A stretch of 64,000 bases of DNA from Gracilibacillus massiliensis (GCF_001458115.1 NZ_CZRP01000009.1:228113-292112), one strand, 5' to 3'. Positions 35,192 to 45,759 are shown, counted from the stretch's first letter. Program-made: numbers and translations. Notes: generated by a model from the letters alone, not told the origin.

Positions 35192-36073
35192 TCAATCACC
35201 TTTTCTTCTAGTAAATAAAAATATTAAAATAATTATCAAGAAACTAAGCAGTGCAATAAAAACAGCGATTGCACTTCCGTACCCATAAGATAAAGAGCTA
35301 AATGCTTCTTTATACATATAAGTTATTGTTAACTCACTAGAAGTCCCCGGCCCACCTTGAGTTAATAAATAAGGAACATCAAACGCTTTTAGTGATCCAT
35401 TTAATACTAAGACAACACATGTGATGAACACAGGTTTAATTAACGGTAATTTAATCCACTTATATAAGTTCCAACCTGATGCTCCATCTATTTTTGCAGC
35501 TTCGATAATTTCTTCTGGAATAGCAATTAATGCTGCATAAAATATCACCATATATACTCCGGCATATCTATATCCTTCTGCAATAGTTCCGGATAATAAG
35601 GAGAGGTTAGGATTTGTTAGCCATTCTATTGTATACCAGTCTTCATTAATTAGACCTAATACATAATTAAGTAATCCCACTGGATTTACGGAATATATAT
35701 TAGAAAAGATTTCAGCAATTGCGACAGTTGATATAATGACAGGAGTGAAATATATTGTTTGGAAGAGTTCTCTAGACCTTCTTATATACGTTAATAATAT
35801 AGCCATTATTAAACCTAGGAAAATTTGAATAAATGTATTTAACACAGTAAATTTTAATGTATTCCACAAAGTTTTCCAGAAAACACTATCATTAAAAAAT
35901 AATTTCCCGTAATTTTCTAATCCAATGAATTTCATTTCCGTTAATCCATTCCAAGAATAAAAACTGTAACCTAAAGACCATATTAATGGTAAAAATACTG
36001 TCAAGAGGTAAACAAGAATAGCCGGAAGTAAAAAGGTTATTACGGCTAATTTATTACTTAAAAATTTATTCAT
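35192..36073 (-). CDS. CUT1 sugar ABC transporter permease (MalF-like), operon A
   Basis: 293 residues from ATG at 36073 (AAGGA 9 bases upstream; TTG at 36082 is less likely). Six membrane segments; EAA loop EAAKIDGASGWNLYKWIKLPLIKP. FDVPYLLTQGGPGTSS is the characteristic MalF-type block. Partner of the MalG-like permease that follows after 3 bases. Confidence 0.88.
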   Translation of the reverse strand: MNKFLSNKLAVITFLLPAILVYLLTVFLPLIWSLGYSFYSWNGLTEMKFIGLENYGKLFFNDSVFWKTLWNTLKFTVLNTFIQIFLGLIMAILLTYIRRSRELFQTIYFTPVIISTVAIAEIFSNIYSVNPVGLLNYVLGLINEDWYTIEWLTNPNLSLLSGTIAEGYRYAGVYMVIFYAALIAIPEEIIEAAKIDGASGWNLYKWIKLPLIKPVFITCVVLVLNGSLKAFDVPYLLTQGGPGTSSELTITYMYKEAFSSLSYGYGSAIAVFIALLSFLIIILIFLFTRRKGD

Positions 36074-36161
36074 TACATTCAATCCTTAATTGATATAATT
36101 TTTAATTGTTTTATGATCATTCGACTATTGAAAACGCTCAACAGTTGAATGATCGATAAGC

Positions 36162-37490
36162 TTACTCTCCAAAAAATGCAGGTGCATTTTCATCTATAAC
36201 AGTATCTATCCTTTCAGCGAACTCTTCCGGTGTAATCATTCCTAAAGCTAATTCGTTTGCAGCAACACCCATTTCCTCTGTACTAGCAGGGTCAAGCTTA
36301 TCATCCCAAGATAATCCACCCAATTCAACATCGTCTAAGTCCTTAGAAAAATCTACAAATAATTGACTCGCATTTTCTGGGGCATCACCTTTTAAAGGAG
36401 ACATAAAACCTTCCTCATTTGCACGCTCGTGGTAATTCTCAACTAAATATTTAAAAAAGTCTTTAGTTGTTTCGTCAAACGTATCTTTATTAAACGCATA
36501 TGCAAGACCAGCAGTTATAGACGTCTTTGGGCCAACGTTGTCTTCACCTGCAACTTCAGGAATAAAAAAGTAATCCATTTCTCCAGCCGCATATTTTTCT
36601 TCAAACTGTGCTATTTCCCAACTACCGTTATAATGCATCACCCCTTGTCCACCGCCAATGAATTGATTTATTGAATCGGTATAGTCTGTATTACTAAATC
36701 CTACTTGAAAGGCTTCCATTTGACCTAATTCATGTAAAAAATTAAGAGATTTCATTCCTATATCAGTAGTTAAAGATGTTTCTCCTGTTTTTAAACCATT
36801 AATGAAATCATAATGAGTAAGTCGTAAAGGGATATGTGATAAATATCTAATTAATTGCCATCTTTCTTTGCCTGCTACATTAATTGGTGTGTAGCCTGCT
36901 TCTTTTAGTGTTTCTGAAACATCAATAAATTCTTCAAAAGTTGTTGGTTTTTCTAACCCTAATTCTTCAAAGGGTTCAGTATAATACCAAAAAGCTTCAC
37001 CATATCTACCCTCTGGAAATAAATACAAACTACCGTCTTCAAATGAAAGAAAATCTATTACTGAACTATGAAAATTGTCTAATTCCCCAAATTCTTGCAA
37101 TGTGTCTTTAACATCAACTAATTTATCTTGTTCTACCAAAGTCTCAGCAATTGGGCCGTTTGGTAGTTTAAAAAAATCTGGCATTTGATTACTGGCAATA
37201 TAGGTTTGTAATTTTTGAAAATATTGGCTTTGAGTTGGAATCGATTCTATTTCCAAATTAAAATTGGGATTTACTTCATTTTTATAATCTTCTGCTATTG
37301 AAGTAACTACTAAATAATCCCCATTATTTTCATTTCCATTTGTCATGAACCGTAGAGTTTTTTCTGGTTGCGACTCTGTATTATCGTCTGTTGATGAACT
37401 ATTTGAAGCATTATCCGTATTTGACTGACTGCTACAACCAACAGCAAAAATCAATAAAAGCATTAATGATAAAAAATATTTTTTACTCAT
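36162..37490 (-). CDS. CUT1 sugar-binding lipoprotein, operon A
   Basis: 442 residues. Lipobox AVGC (Cys19), then a Ser/Asp/Asn-rich linker and an SBP_bac_1 fold (YKNEVNPNFNLEIESIPTQSQYFQKL read in parts; GGGQGVMHYNGSWEIAQFEEKY). First gene of operon A, with AAAGGGG 8 bases upstream. It captures an oligosaccharide outside the cell for the two permeases. A cre-like site lies 37 bases upstream of the start. Confidence 0.9.
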   Translation of the reverse strand: MSKKYFLSLMLLLIFAVGCSSQSNTDNASNSSSTDDNTESQPEKTLRFMTNGNENNGDYLVVTSIAEDYKNEVNPNFNLEIESIPTQSQYFQKLQTYIASNQMPDFFKLPNGPIAETLVEQDKLVDVKDTLQEFGELDNFHSSVIDFLSFEDGSLYLFPEGRYGEAFWYYTEPFEELGLEKPTTFEEFIDVSETLKEAGYTPINVAGKERWQLIRYLSHIPLRLTHYDFINGLKTGETSLTTDIGMKSLNFLHELGQMEAFQVGFSNTDYTDSINQFIGGGQGVMHYNGSWEIAQFEEKYAAGEMDYFFIPEVAGEDNVGPKTSITAGLAYAFNKDTFDETTKDFFKYLVENYHERANEEGFMSPLKGDAPENASQLFVDFSKDLDDVELGGLSWDDKLDPASTEEMGVAANELALGMITPEEFAERIDTVIDENAPAFFGE

Positions 37491-37526
37491 AATGATACCC
37501 CTTTCAATAATTAAATCTTTATAAAT

Positions 37527-37540
37527 GATAAGCGCTTACA
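37527..37540. promoter_or_regulatory. cre-like catabolite-repression site, operon A
   Basis: GATAAGCGCTTACA matches 12 of 14 positions of the symmetric CcpA site TGTAAGCGCTTACA. It lies in the leader of the binding-protein gene, where CcpA would block transcription. Confidence 0.55.
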
Positions 37541-37852
37541 TCTATAATTAAAGTTTACAGTAAATATTATATATATGAAATTCTAATATTTTTGAAAATT
37601 GTCATATATTTTTAGTTCTTTGATAATTACATATAATTTTTAATCATTGTTGTATGTATTAATAATTTAATCATTGAAAAGTACCAAAAATATAATTATA
37701 AATATTTTATCCATCAATCTTTAATATCTAAAACCTCCACTAAGATATCCGTTAGTAGTTAATATTAATATGACTATGACCTTGATCATACGAGTTATTG
37801 TAAATTGCACTTTTTTCTTGCAGAAAAAACACTTTTATAATAAACCTTATAC
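37541..37852. other. Intergenic region upstream of operon A
   Basis: Very AT-rich. No open frame with a ribosome site. It must carry the operon A promoter and probably the AraC-type regulator's sites, but I could not assign boxes with confidence. Confidence 0.4.
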
Positions 37853-37883
37853 AAAAGCTGTGCTTACACAAAGCACAGCTTTT
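37853..37883 (-). terminator. Terminator of carbohydrate operon B
   Basis: A perfect 13-bp stem: AAAAGCTGTGCTT (37853-37865) with AAGCACAGCTTTT (37871-37883), 12 bases past the stop of the GH172 gene. Confidence 0.8.
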
Positions 37884-37894
37884 AAACAAATAAA

Positions 37895-39004
37895 CTATCT
37901 AGGCCACCTCTCTTTTGCATCTACTATAGGTTCAAAGGGATGATGGGGCTCCGTTTGATACCAATACGCAACAGAACAAACGTCGTCTTGTCTTTCAAAA
38001 AGTCCATTCTTGTAAACACCGATTTGTTGCACAGTTACTTTAAGTTCTTCTTCGAATCGAATAGGATCTAAAATATGCCAACGATAAAAACCTCGCATAG
38101 GTGGTACATCATCATTATGGTAAGGATTATGAACAATTTCATCATGTCGTGAATAATACGGATAACCCAGGTAAGGCGTACAATACGTGTTTTCCACCGT
38201 TCTCCCATTTTCTTGAGATGCAAAACTCCATGCTCCTCCAAAATAGTCTTCCAAGCCTGTACCACAAATAGTAGGGTAATCGGTATCTCCATCAAGATAC
38301 ATCTTCACTTCCCCTTCTCCCCACCAATATCTCTCCAAAGTTGCTAAACCTATATACGTACCAATATATTGTCCTTTTCCTTTAATTCCATCAATAATCA
38401 CATAGTCTTCTGCTTTATTCGTAATTTTTTGGCGATTCCATTTCGCGTGAAAATAAGCTGTGTTTTTCGGTAATTCATCATATAGAGCATAATCAATTTG
38501 ATAAAACAGAGCAGGTATCGGTCCCTCATGTTGATTTTCAATGGTGATTTTTGCCTTTTTGTGAAATGGCATAGCAAAGTAACTATTAAAACCACGCGTA
38601 GGATTCACAGCAATCGGTTGAGAATTAACCTGACAGCCTCTCCCAAATCCATTACAGAAAAAGTCTCCCAATGGTGTTTCTACAGATGGATGTTCTTCAT
38701 CATCCCAATACATACGTAATACTAAATCTCGTAATACAAAAAAGTTTTTTTCTGTTTGATCTGTAACTGTCATCCAAATATGTTGAATGACACCTGGTCC
38801 TTCTATATCACATAAAGTGACTGTCTCACCAGGTTGTACATCTCTTAAGCAAGGTGATCCTTTTCGAGATGGACCTAAATGACTCGCCGCTTTGCCACCA
38901 GCACCTTTCTCTCCTTTAGGATTTTCTGCTGTAATAGCTCTGGTTTTTACATTATTCGTTAATGGTAATGTGGATAGACTATTTAAAAACATATCTTGCA
39001 TCAT
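37895..39004 (-). CDS. GH172 (DUF2961) glycoside hydrolase, alpha-fructofuranosidase/DFA I-type candidate
   Basis: 369 residues, no signal peptide. The DUF2961 pattern is clear: SRKGSPCLRDVQPGETVTL near residue 45, GPGVIQHIWMTV, GDFFCNGFGRGCQVNSQP, GFNSYFAMPF and GTGLEDYFGGAW with the conserved Glu. The family, now GH172, includes bacterial difructose dianhydride I synthase/hydrolase and alpha-D-fructofuranosidase or arabinofuranosidase activities. Located at the end of the operon B importer genes and in an island with two fructokinases, fructoside cleavage is the best guess. AAGGAG precedes the ATG by 9 bases. Confidence 0.82.
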   Translation of the reverse strand: MMQDMFLNSLSTLPLTNNVKTRAITAENPKGEKGAGGKAASHLGPSRKGSPCLRDVQPGETVTLCDIEGPGVIQHIWMTVTDQTEKNFFVLRDLVLRMYWDDEEHPSVETPLGDFFCNGFGRGCQVNSQPIAVNPTRGFNSYFAMPFHKKAKITIENQHEGPIPALFYQIDYALYDELPKNTAYFHAKWNRQKITNKAEDYVIIDGIKGKGQYIGTYIGLATLERYWWGEGEVKMYLDGDTDYPTICGTGLEDYFGGAWSFASQENGRTVENTYCTPYLGYPYYSRHDEIVHNPYHNDDVPPMRGFYRWHILDPIRFEEELKVTVQQIGVYKNGLFERQDDVCSVAYWYQTEPHHPFEPIVDAKERWPR

Positions 39005-39033
39005 AACTTCTCACTCCTTCAAACAGTTTGTTA

Positions 39034-39876
39034 TTATTGTTTAACGCCACCTTGCGTAATACCTTCCATAATGTTTTTCTCGAAAAATAATACAAATAAA
39101 ATAATAGGTAATATGATAAACCAGCCCATTGCACTGATTAGATCCCAAGGCACCTCAAAATTACTCTCTCTTGGCACTGTTGTAATTCCCACACTTAACA
39201 TTTTAATTTTATATGTGAAAAATAGTGGGGTAAAAAACTCATTTAAACTAAGAATAAAATTAATAATCGAAACAGTTGCTATCGCAGGCTTCATAAGTGG
39301 AAAGTATATTCTAAATAGAATATGACCAAAATGAGCACCATCGATTTGCGCTGCTTCTTCTAAAGACGTTGGAATCTGCTTAACAAAGTTATATAATATC
39401 AAAACTGAAAATGGTAATAATAAACTGGTATAGAGAATAATTAAGCCTAAATACGTATCAACTAAATTGAATGACTTCATAAAGTCATACAGTGGCCTAG
39501 CTGTAATGACAGGTGGTATTAATGCTGAAAATAATAATAATCTAAAAGCCCAACTAACGCTGCTAAATATTTCAAATCTAGCAAATGCATAAGCTGCCGC
39601 TGTCCCTAAAATAATGGTAGCAATTAAGGATAGCGCTGTTACAACTAACGTGTTCCACGCCATTACTTCTACATCTAAGTCAATAAACAAATCAATATAA
39701 TTTTGAAATGTGAAATTCTTTGGAAAATAATTAATTGGTGTTGAAAATAATTCTCCTCTAGGTGTGATCGAAGAAACAAATATCCAATATAGAGGAACTA
39801 AAATGATAAATGCAACACCAAATGTTAATCCCCACCTTACAAAAAATTGCAAAATATACTTTTGTTTTGCATTCAT
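39034..39876 (-). CDS. CUT1 sugar ABC transporter permease (MalG-like), operon B
   Basis: 280 residues with six membrane segments and the EAA loop EEAAQIDGAHFGHILFRIYFP. Starts at ATG 39876 with AGGAGGG 5 bases upstream, 10 bases after the preceding permease. C-terminus MEGITQGGVKQ is typical for MalG-type subunits. Works with the next-listed permease and a shared ATPase encoded elsewhere. Confidence 0.88.
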   Translation of the reverse strand: MNAKQKYILQFFVRWGLTFGVAFIILVPLYWIFVSSITPRGELFSTPINYFPKNFTFQNYIDLFIDLDVEVMAWNTLVVTALSLIATIILGTAAAYAFARFEIFSSVSWAFRLLLFSALIPPVITARPLYDFMKSFNLVDTYLGLIILYTSLLLPFSVLILYNFVKQIPTSLEEAAQIDGAHFGHILFRIYFPLMKPAIATVSIINFILSLNEFFTPLFFTYKIKMLSVGITTVPRESNFEVPWDLISAMGWFIILPIILFVLFFEKNIMEGITQGGVKQ

Positions 39877-39886
39877 AAAATCCCTC

Positions 39887-40774
39887 CTAGTACTGTGCCT
39901 TTTTAATAAATAATAGGTTTATGGCACTAAACGCAATCATGATAAAGAACAACATCAAAGCTAATGCAGATGCATAACCAATATTTAAATTTGTAAATGC
40001 TTCTACAGCAATTCGATATGCCAATAGACTAGTTGAATCGCCTGGACCACCAGAAGTCATTGCATACACTAAGTCATACATGGTTATTCTCCACATTGTA
40101 AAGAAGATGCATAAAGTTAATAAAGTAGGTGTTATCATAGGGAGCGTTATTTTAAAGAAAGATTTTAATCCATTTGCACCATCGATCTTGGCTGATTCAT
40201 AAATTTCTTCTGGAATAAATTGTAAACCTGCTAAAACTAAAATCGCGAAAAACGGAATATCCTTCCATAAATCTACTAATATTACGGATAATTGTGCAGA
40301 CCAAGGATGGATAAGCCAATCGAAATGAAAATCAGGGTTAATTCTCCTTACTAAATCATTGATTAATCCATAACTATCATTGAACGCCCATTTAGCTGCT
40401 ATACCCGTAACGACCATAGGCATTGCCCATGGAATTAAAGTAATCGTTCTTAAAAACTTTTTTCCTTTGAATTTCATATTAAGCATCAAAGCTAAAAAAA
40501 CACCTAAAATCACATGAAAAACCATAGAGACTACAGTAAAGATAATGGTAAAGTTAATAGAAGATTGTATTTTTTCGTCTTGGAATATATAGAAAAAATT
40601 TTCGAGACCTATAAACGTTGCTTCCCCACCTTTAAACATATTAATTTCAAAAAAGCTATTAATAAATGTTACTATCAAGGGATATACGATAGTAAAACCT
40701 CTAACAAGCAGTACAGGTAAAATTAATAACCAGGCAATTTTCCACTTTACTGATTTCTTCATTGTTCCTTGCAT
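39887..40774 (-). CDS. CUT1 sugar ABC transporter permease (MalF-like), operon B
   Basis: 295 residues from ATG 40774 (GAGAG 8 bases upstream; a GTG at 40783 and an ATG at 40759 are alternatives). Six membrane segments; EAA-type loop YESAKIDGANGLKSFFKITLP and the MalF block YDLVYAMTSGGPGDSTS. Forms the pore with the MalG-like subunit. Confidence 0.87.
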   Translation of the reverse strand: MQGTMKKSVKWKIAWLLILPVLLVRGFTIVYPLIVTFINSFFEINMFKGGEATFIGLENFFYIFQDEKIQSSINFTIIFTVVSMVFHVILGVFLALMLNMKFKGKKFLRTITLIPWAMPMVVTGIAAKWAFNDSYGLINDLVRRINPDFHFDWLIHPWSAQLSVILVDLWKDIPFFAILVLAGLQFIPEEIYESAKIDGANGLKSFFKITLPMITPTLLTLCIFFTMWRITMYDLVYAMTSGGPGDSTSLLAYRIAVEAFTNLNIGYASALALMLFFIMIAFSAINLLFIKKAQY

Positions 40775-40837
40775 TTTGATCACTCTCTCTTTTAAAAATT
40801 ATCGGAAGAAGATTACCTTCTCCCGATAAGTAATATG

Positions 40838-42154
40838 CTATTGATTAGCTAGTCGGTCTATTTCGGATTGTGCTTGTTCAACAGCTTCATCTAATGTAAT
40901 CTCATCTGATACATAATTTTGGAATATACTACCGATTCCAGTGACAAACTCCATAGATTGTGGAACTAAAGGGCGCCCTCTTAACGTACTTTTTTCAATA
41001 TATTGTTGTACATGCTCTAATCCAGGAGCAGAAAAATCAGGGTCATTTAATACATCTAATCTTGCTGGTAAACGTCCAGACATTTCATAATACGCTACTT
41101 GACCTTCTGGTGAAGCCAAGTATTCCAATACTTTTTTCGATGCTTCTTTTTTCTCAGAAGAACCATTAATGACATGGTGCCAAGAAGCAATATAAGCATC
41201 ATTTGTTTCAAACGTAGGCATTGGAGCAATATCTAACTGATCAGGACCATAAGCTCCTGCTTCATCAAATGTTGGAATAGCCCCTGTGTACATAAATAAC
41301 ATGCCATACTTGTTATCTATAAATTTCTGAATCATTGGATCATAAATATCTGCTAGTTGACTAACAGGTGTTACTTGTTCTTCATGTGCTAGATCATGCA
41401 AAAACTGCAGTGCTTCTTGGGTTTTAGGATTTTCCCAGTCAAAATAATCTCCACCAAATAAATTTATAAATGTACCTATTTCATTAAATACATAACTTCT
41501 TTCCCATGCACCACCATATCCATACACACCTTCATCTACATCAGTAACCGCACGTGCATATTCTAGAAATTCTTCTTTATTAGTTGGCGCTTCCATTCCA
41601 GCTTCATCTAATAATTGGTTGTTGACCCAGAATGCTAATATCTCTAAATAACTTGGAACAGAATATACGCTTCCTTCATAAGTAGGTATATCCTTCATAT
41701 ATTCTTCTGCATAATTTGATATAACGTCTTCTGTCATCACATCATTCTCAAGTGGCTCTAAATAGCCTGCTCGTGAGAAAGCTGTCATCAACTCATCATT
41801 AATATGCATAATATCAACTTCTGTATCGCCAGAAGAAAGAATGGTTGTCATTCTTGCTACCATATCATCGGGATTAGTAGGAGTAACTACTACATCGATT
41901 CCTACACCCGTTTCATCTAAGATTTTTTGTTCTAAATCTTCCCATCCTTCTCTGGAAGAATCATTTGTCATCCATGTAATGGTTTCACCTTCTACATTTT
42001 CAGAACCTTCTTCTGAATTTGTTTCTCCATCATTATTCGAATCTTGGTCATCCTCACTCGAATTATTCACACCAACACAACCTATTAATAATAATGACAA
42101 AAACATTGCAACGACCATTAACAATAAATTAGAGCGAAATTTACTTTTTAACAT
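40838..42154 (-). CDS. CUT1 sugar-binding lipoprotein, operon B
   Basis: 438 residues. Lipobox LIGC (Cys26), an acidic low-complexity linker, then the SBP_bac_1 fold (ITWMTNDSSREGWEDLEQKI start; GMLFMYTGAIPTFDEAG; IASWHHVINGSSEKKEASK in the hinge region). First gene of operon B; GGGAGG lies 9 bases upstream. It differs clearly in sequence from the operon A binding protein, so the two importers probably take different ligands. Confidence 0.9.
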   Translation of the reverse strand: MLKSKFRSNLLLMVVAMFLSLLLIGCVGVNNSSEDDQDSNNDGETNSEEGSENVEGETITWMTNDSSREGWEDLEQKILDETGVGIDVVVTPTNPDDMVARMTTILSSGDTEVDIMHINDELMTAFSRAGYLEPLENDVMTEDVISNYAEEYMKDIPTYEGSVYSVPSYLEILAFWVNNQLLDEAGMEAPTNKEEFLEYARAVTDVDEGVYGYGGAWERSYVFNEIGTFINLFGGDYFDWENPKTQEALQFLHDLAHEEQVTPVSQLADIYDPMIQKFIDNKYGMLFMYTGAIPTFDEAGAYGPDQLDIAPMPTFETNDAYIASWHHVINGSSEKKEASKKVLEYLASPEGQVAYYEMSGRLPARLDVLNDPDFSAPGLEHVQQYIEKSTLRGRPLVPQSMEFVTGIGSIFQNYVSDEITLDEAVEQAQSEIDRLANQ

Positions 42155-42177
42155 TTTATAAAACCTCCCACTTTAAT

Positions 42178-42191
42178 TATAAGCGCTTACA
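42178..42191. promoter_or_regulatory. cre-like catabolite-repression site, operon B
   Basis: TATAAGCGCTTACA matches 13 of 14 positions of the symmetric CcpA site. It lies between the likely -10 box and the binding-protein start. Confidence 0.65.
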
Positions 42192-42217
42192 TCGTATTAA
42201 GGATCCTATACTCTGCA

Positions 42218-42223
42218 TTATAG
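42218..42223 (-). promoter_or_regulatory. Likely -10 box of operon B
   Basis: TATAAT on the minus strand, 64 bases before the ATG. The matching -35 region is poor, as expected for a promoter needing an AraC-type activator. Confidence 0.45.
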
Positions 42224-42352
42224 AGTGTCCATACGAAATAGAAAATGCAAATTTTATAGGTTTTCTTTATAAAAATTCTAGGTGCACTTAAATTTTTGTT
42301 AAGAAGATAGTATATTAAGTAATAACGAATCCACTAAAGTTGGTGAATAGAT

Positions 42353-44182
42353 TTGCAATTAATACAAAAAAACATAAAATCATTTTTTTCAAAATTCAGA
42401 AATAAAATTATGGTTAATTTCCTGATTATTGCTGTTATCCCTTTAATTATAGTTGGTGTATCCTCCTATGTATTGGCTTATAGCATAGCTAAAGATAAAA
42501 TAATTGATTCCGTAACCTATTCAAGTACACAATTAAACGCTTCCTTATCAGAAAGATTTAATCAAATGCGAAATGCTGCGGATGTAATGGAATATCATAT
42601 GTATTCATTAATATTACAGCCAAAGGCTTCCCTAACAAGTCAATTAAACACTTACAGCAATGTCCGCAATAGTCTATTTAATTTAAGTAGTACATTTAAT
42701 TTCAAAAATATCAGTGTGTATACAAGCGAAAATTATATTTTTAGTAGAGAAGGGATTACTTTCTTTTCCTTTGATGATTTACAAAATAGAAATCTCACTA
42801 TAGAACAACTACAAGCAAAGGCGAACCAAAACAATTGGCAAGTGATGTCGGATATAACAGAACCCTTTGTAAAATATAATTCAAATGCACCACAAAATTA
42901 CATCTCTTCCTATAAAGCGTTTCAACTAGCTGACAGTAATCAGATTGAGTATGTTTATTTTATTGATATACCCACAGAAGAAATCAAGAAAGTATTACAA
43001 GAAAGAGAACTTGAAGATTCGATTAATATTTTTATTACGAATGAATTCGGAGAAACTATTATAGGTAACGCCAATTTTGTAAATAAGGCCACTGTTGCTG
43101 ATGCGATACAGACAAGTACAACAGAAAGCGTCACAGTATTAGAAAGAGAGGATACTACCCTTATTACGCTTAAAAATCCTGTCACTCAGTGGAATGTGAT
43201 CACAGAAATACCTAATAAGTACATTCGAGATAATACACAAATATTAATCAATATACTATGGATTACTGTTATATTAACGATTGTTGCTGCAATTATTAGT
43301 AGTTTATTCATTTCTGTGAATTTAAGTAAAAGAGTGAATAAAATAGCATCTGCCTTGAAAAGTTACAAATCTAATAGTAATAAATTGGCACTTACCAATA
43401 TAAATCTCCCTGTATCAAAACAGACGGAATACCATGATGAATTTGACCTGCTTTCACAAGTATTTAACGAAATGTCGGAGAAAATGAAGGAAGATTTTGA
43501 ACAAATCATTGAAATGAAAGAAATTGAAGAAAAGATGCAGTTTGAACTGCAACAAGCTAAAATAAACCCACATTTCTTATATAATATCTTAGACTCGATT
43601 AAAAGCAGTCAAAGTTCTGGAAACATATCGGAAGCTAATGAAATGATCACGAGATTAGCTAGATTCTATCGTTTATTATTACGTAAAGAAGAAGAACTAA
43701 TTCCAATAAAAGATGAATTAGAAATTGTACAACTATTTATGGAGATAGAAAGTATTAATAAAGAAAACACGTTCTCGTGGAATATTAAGACCGATGAAAT
43801 GATAGAAAATTTCTTGATACCAAAGTTTGTTTTGCAACCGATTATTGAAAACTCTATTAAACACGGATTATATAATGGAAAAAATACACTTCATATTCAA
43901 ATTAACATCCTATACGACGAGGACGACATCCTTATCCAAATTCAAGATGATGGGGCTGGGATAGAGTATACAAGATTACAGAAAATAACAAATGTTTTAA
44001 AAACAAAAGAAATCGATTCCAATAAATTCTTTGGTATTAGTAATGTTAATTTCAGATTATCAAGATTTACAAATCAAAACCACCCTTTGAAAATATACAG
44101 TCAATTGCATAAAGGAACGACAATAGAAATGAGAATGAATCCCATGCTCTCTGAAGACGAGTTTGATTCAGAAGGAGAATAA
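42353..44182 (+). CDS. YesM-type sensor histidine kinase, divergent from operon B
   Basis: 609 residues from TTG at 42353 (GGTGA 6 bases upstream). Membrane segments ~19-42 and ~297-319 enclose a large extracellular sensor. A HAMP domain follows, then His407 in AKINPHFLYNILDSIKSS and the HATPase domain (LQPIIENSIKHGL; QDDGAGIEY). It heads a two-gene operon facing away from the importer it likely controls. Confidence 0.9.
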   Translation: MQLIQKNIKSFFSKFRNKIMVNFLIIAVIPLIIVGVSSYVLAYSIAKDKIIDSVTYSSTQLNASLSERFNQMRNAADVMEYHMYSLILQPKASLTSQLNTYSNVRNSLFNLSSTFNFKNISVYTSENYIFSREGITFFSFDDLQNRNLTIEQLQAKANQNNWQVMSDITEPFVKYNSNAPQNYISSYKAFQLADSNQIEYVYFIDIPTEEIKKVLQERELEDSINIFITNEFGETIIGNANFVNKATVADAIQTSTTESVTVLEREDTTLITLKNPVTQWNVITEIPNKYIRDNTQILINILWITVILTIVAAIISSLFISVNLSKRVNKIASALKSYKSNSNKLALTNINLPVSKQTEYHDEFDLLSQVFNEMSEKMKEDFEQIIEMKEIEEKMQFELQQAKINPHFLYNILDSIKSSQSSGNISEANEMITRLARFYRLLLRKEEELIPIKDELEIVQLFMEIESINKENTFSWNIKTDEMIENFLIPKFVLQPIIENSIKHGLYNGKNTLHIQINILYDEDDILIQIQDDGAGIEYTRLQKITNVLKTKEIDSNKFFGISNVNFRLSRFTNQNHPLKIYSQLHKGTTIEMRMNPMLSEDEFDSEGE

Positions 44183-44187
44183 CAACC

Positions 44188-45759
44188 ATGAAAAAGATTA
44201 TTATAGTTGACGATAATTACAAAACAAGTGAAGGCATTTATCGTCATATGGATTGGAAACAACTAGATATAGAAGTTGTTAATATTTTCACCAACCCAGA
44301 AGAAGCTTTAAAATGCATACAGAAGCAAAGTATTGATTTAATCATCACTGATATAAATATGCCTTCCATGAATGGTATAGAATTGACTAAAAAGGCCTTA
44401 GCTCTACTCCCTATGATTAAAGTAATTTTTATTAGTGCCTATGATGAATTTCGTTATGCTCAAGAAGCCGTAAGATTAGATGTATGTGATTATATAGAGA
44501 AACCGATAGATTTCAAATATCTTCATGCATTATTGGAATCAACAATAGAAAAAATCAATGAAGAAAATGACATTTTATATCAAATTAAAGAAAATAAACC
44601 TTTATTAACAGAAAAGTTCTTTATTGACTTAATTGAATCCAGTCCAAAGTATGCCTCCTATTATTTAGCTGACCAAGCTAGATTTTTAGGAATCAATACT
44701 AGTGATGAAACATACATATGTGTTATTTTCGACATCAAAAATTTGCGTGATTTAATGACAATTCATCATATTGAACAGTGTCATATTTCTCTTATTCAAC
44801 TTAAAAATGCGTTCTATCATTCATTCATTACAATGGGTTCCATATACTCTTTTCAACAAGGAGATAATATTATTTTCATTATTGGAACTCAGATAGATCA
44901 GTATAAGAAACTTAATCGAGATTTAGAAAAATTTTCAAACTTTTTTCAAACAATACTTTCATATAAAATTGGAATTGGAGTCATTGTAAAAGATATTTGG
45001 GAAATTTCGATTTCGTTTAACAGAGCTGAACAGGCTCTTGAACATCAATTCATATATCCTGAAACAAATGTTTTTAATGCTAAGGAGATAGATGATCTCC
45101 AACAACCTCCGCTCATTTTTACAGATGAAGAAGAAGACTTACTCGTACGATTGATTTCAACCAATAATTTAGCAGAAATAAAACAATTTATTGATAAGTT
45201 ACGATTACAATGGACTGATCAAGGTGCATCGAAAAATTTTATTCATGCTCATATCTATAAATTAATTGTCAGAATAATAAAATTCTCACAGGATACGAAT
45301 ATTATTGATAGTAAATGGAACCAACAAGTATCTTTATTTTTTGTTGACATTCATGAAATGGAAACTCTTGAACAAATCACGAAACATTTTTATATTCTAT
45401 GTGAAAAATTGTGTAGTAAATTTGATCAATCCATTTCAAATAGGACAGAGGTTATTACAGAGGAAATTAAAATCTATATCCATAACCATTACATGGACTA
45501 TAATTTAAACCTTAATAGTATTGCTGAAGAAATAAATCTCAATGCATCGTATCTTGGTTCAATTTTCAAAAGAGCAACAGACACGAACATTCCAAAATAT
45601 ATTACTAAAATCAGAATGGAGCGAGCGAAAGAATTACTTGAAAATCCACAACTTAAAATAAAAAATATTAGTGAACTAGTGGGTTATGCCAATCAATATT
45701 ATTTTAGTGCAAGCTTTAAAAAATATTATGGTAAAACACCATCTGAATATCGATCTTAA
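44188..45759 (+). CDS. YesN-type response regulator with AraC DNA-binding domain
   Basis: 523 residues. Receiver domain with Asp8/Asp9, phosphoacceptor Asp55 (IITDINMPS) and Lys in YIEKPID; YesN middle region; C-terminal AraC pair (NSIAEEINLNASYLGSIFKRAT; IKNISELVGYANQYYFSASFKKYYG in parts). GGAGA precedes the ATG, 5 bases after the kinase stop. Expected to activate operon B when phosphorylated by the kinase encoded upstream. Confidence 0.9.
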   Translation: MKKIIIVDDNYKTSEGIYRHMDWKQLDIEVVNIFTNPEEALKCIQKQSIDLIITDINMPSMNGIELTKKALALLPMIKVIFISAYDEFRYAQEAVRLDVCDYIEKPIDFKYLHALLESTIEKINEENDILYQIKENKPLLTEKFFIDLIESSPKYASYYLADQARFLGINTSDETYICVIFDIKNLRDLMTIHHIEQCHISLIQLKNAFYHSFITMGSIYSFQQGDNIIFIIGTQIDQYKKLNRDLEKFSNFFQTILSYKIGIGVIVKDIWEISISFNRAEQALEHQFIYPETNVFNAKEIDDLQQPPLIFTDEEEDLLVRLISTNNLAEIKQFIDKLRLQWTDQGASKNFIHAHIYKLIVRIIKFSQDTNIIDSKWNQQVSLFFVDIHEMETLEQITKHFYILCEKLCSKFDQSISNRTEVITEEIKIYIHNHYMDYNLNLNSIAEEINLNASYLGSIFKRATDTNIPKYITKIRMERAKELLENPQLKIKNISELVGYANQYYFSASFKKYYGKTPSEYRS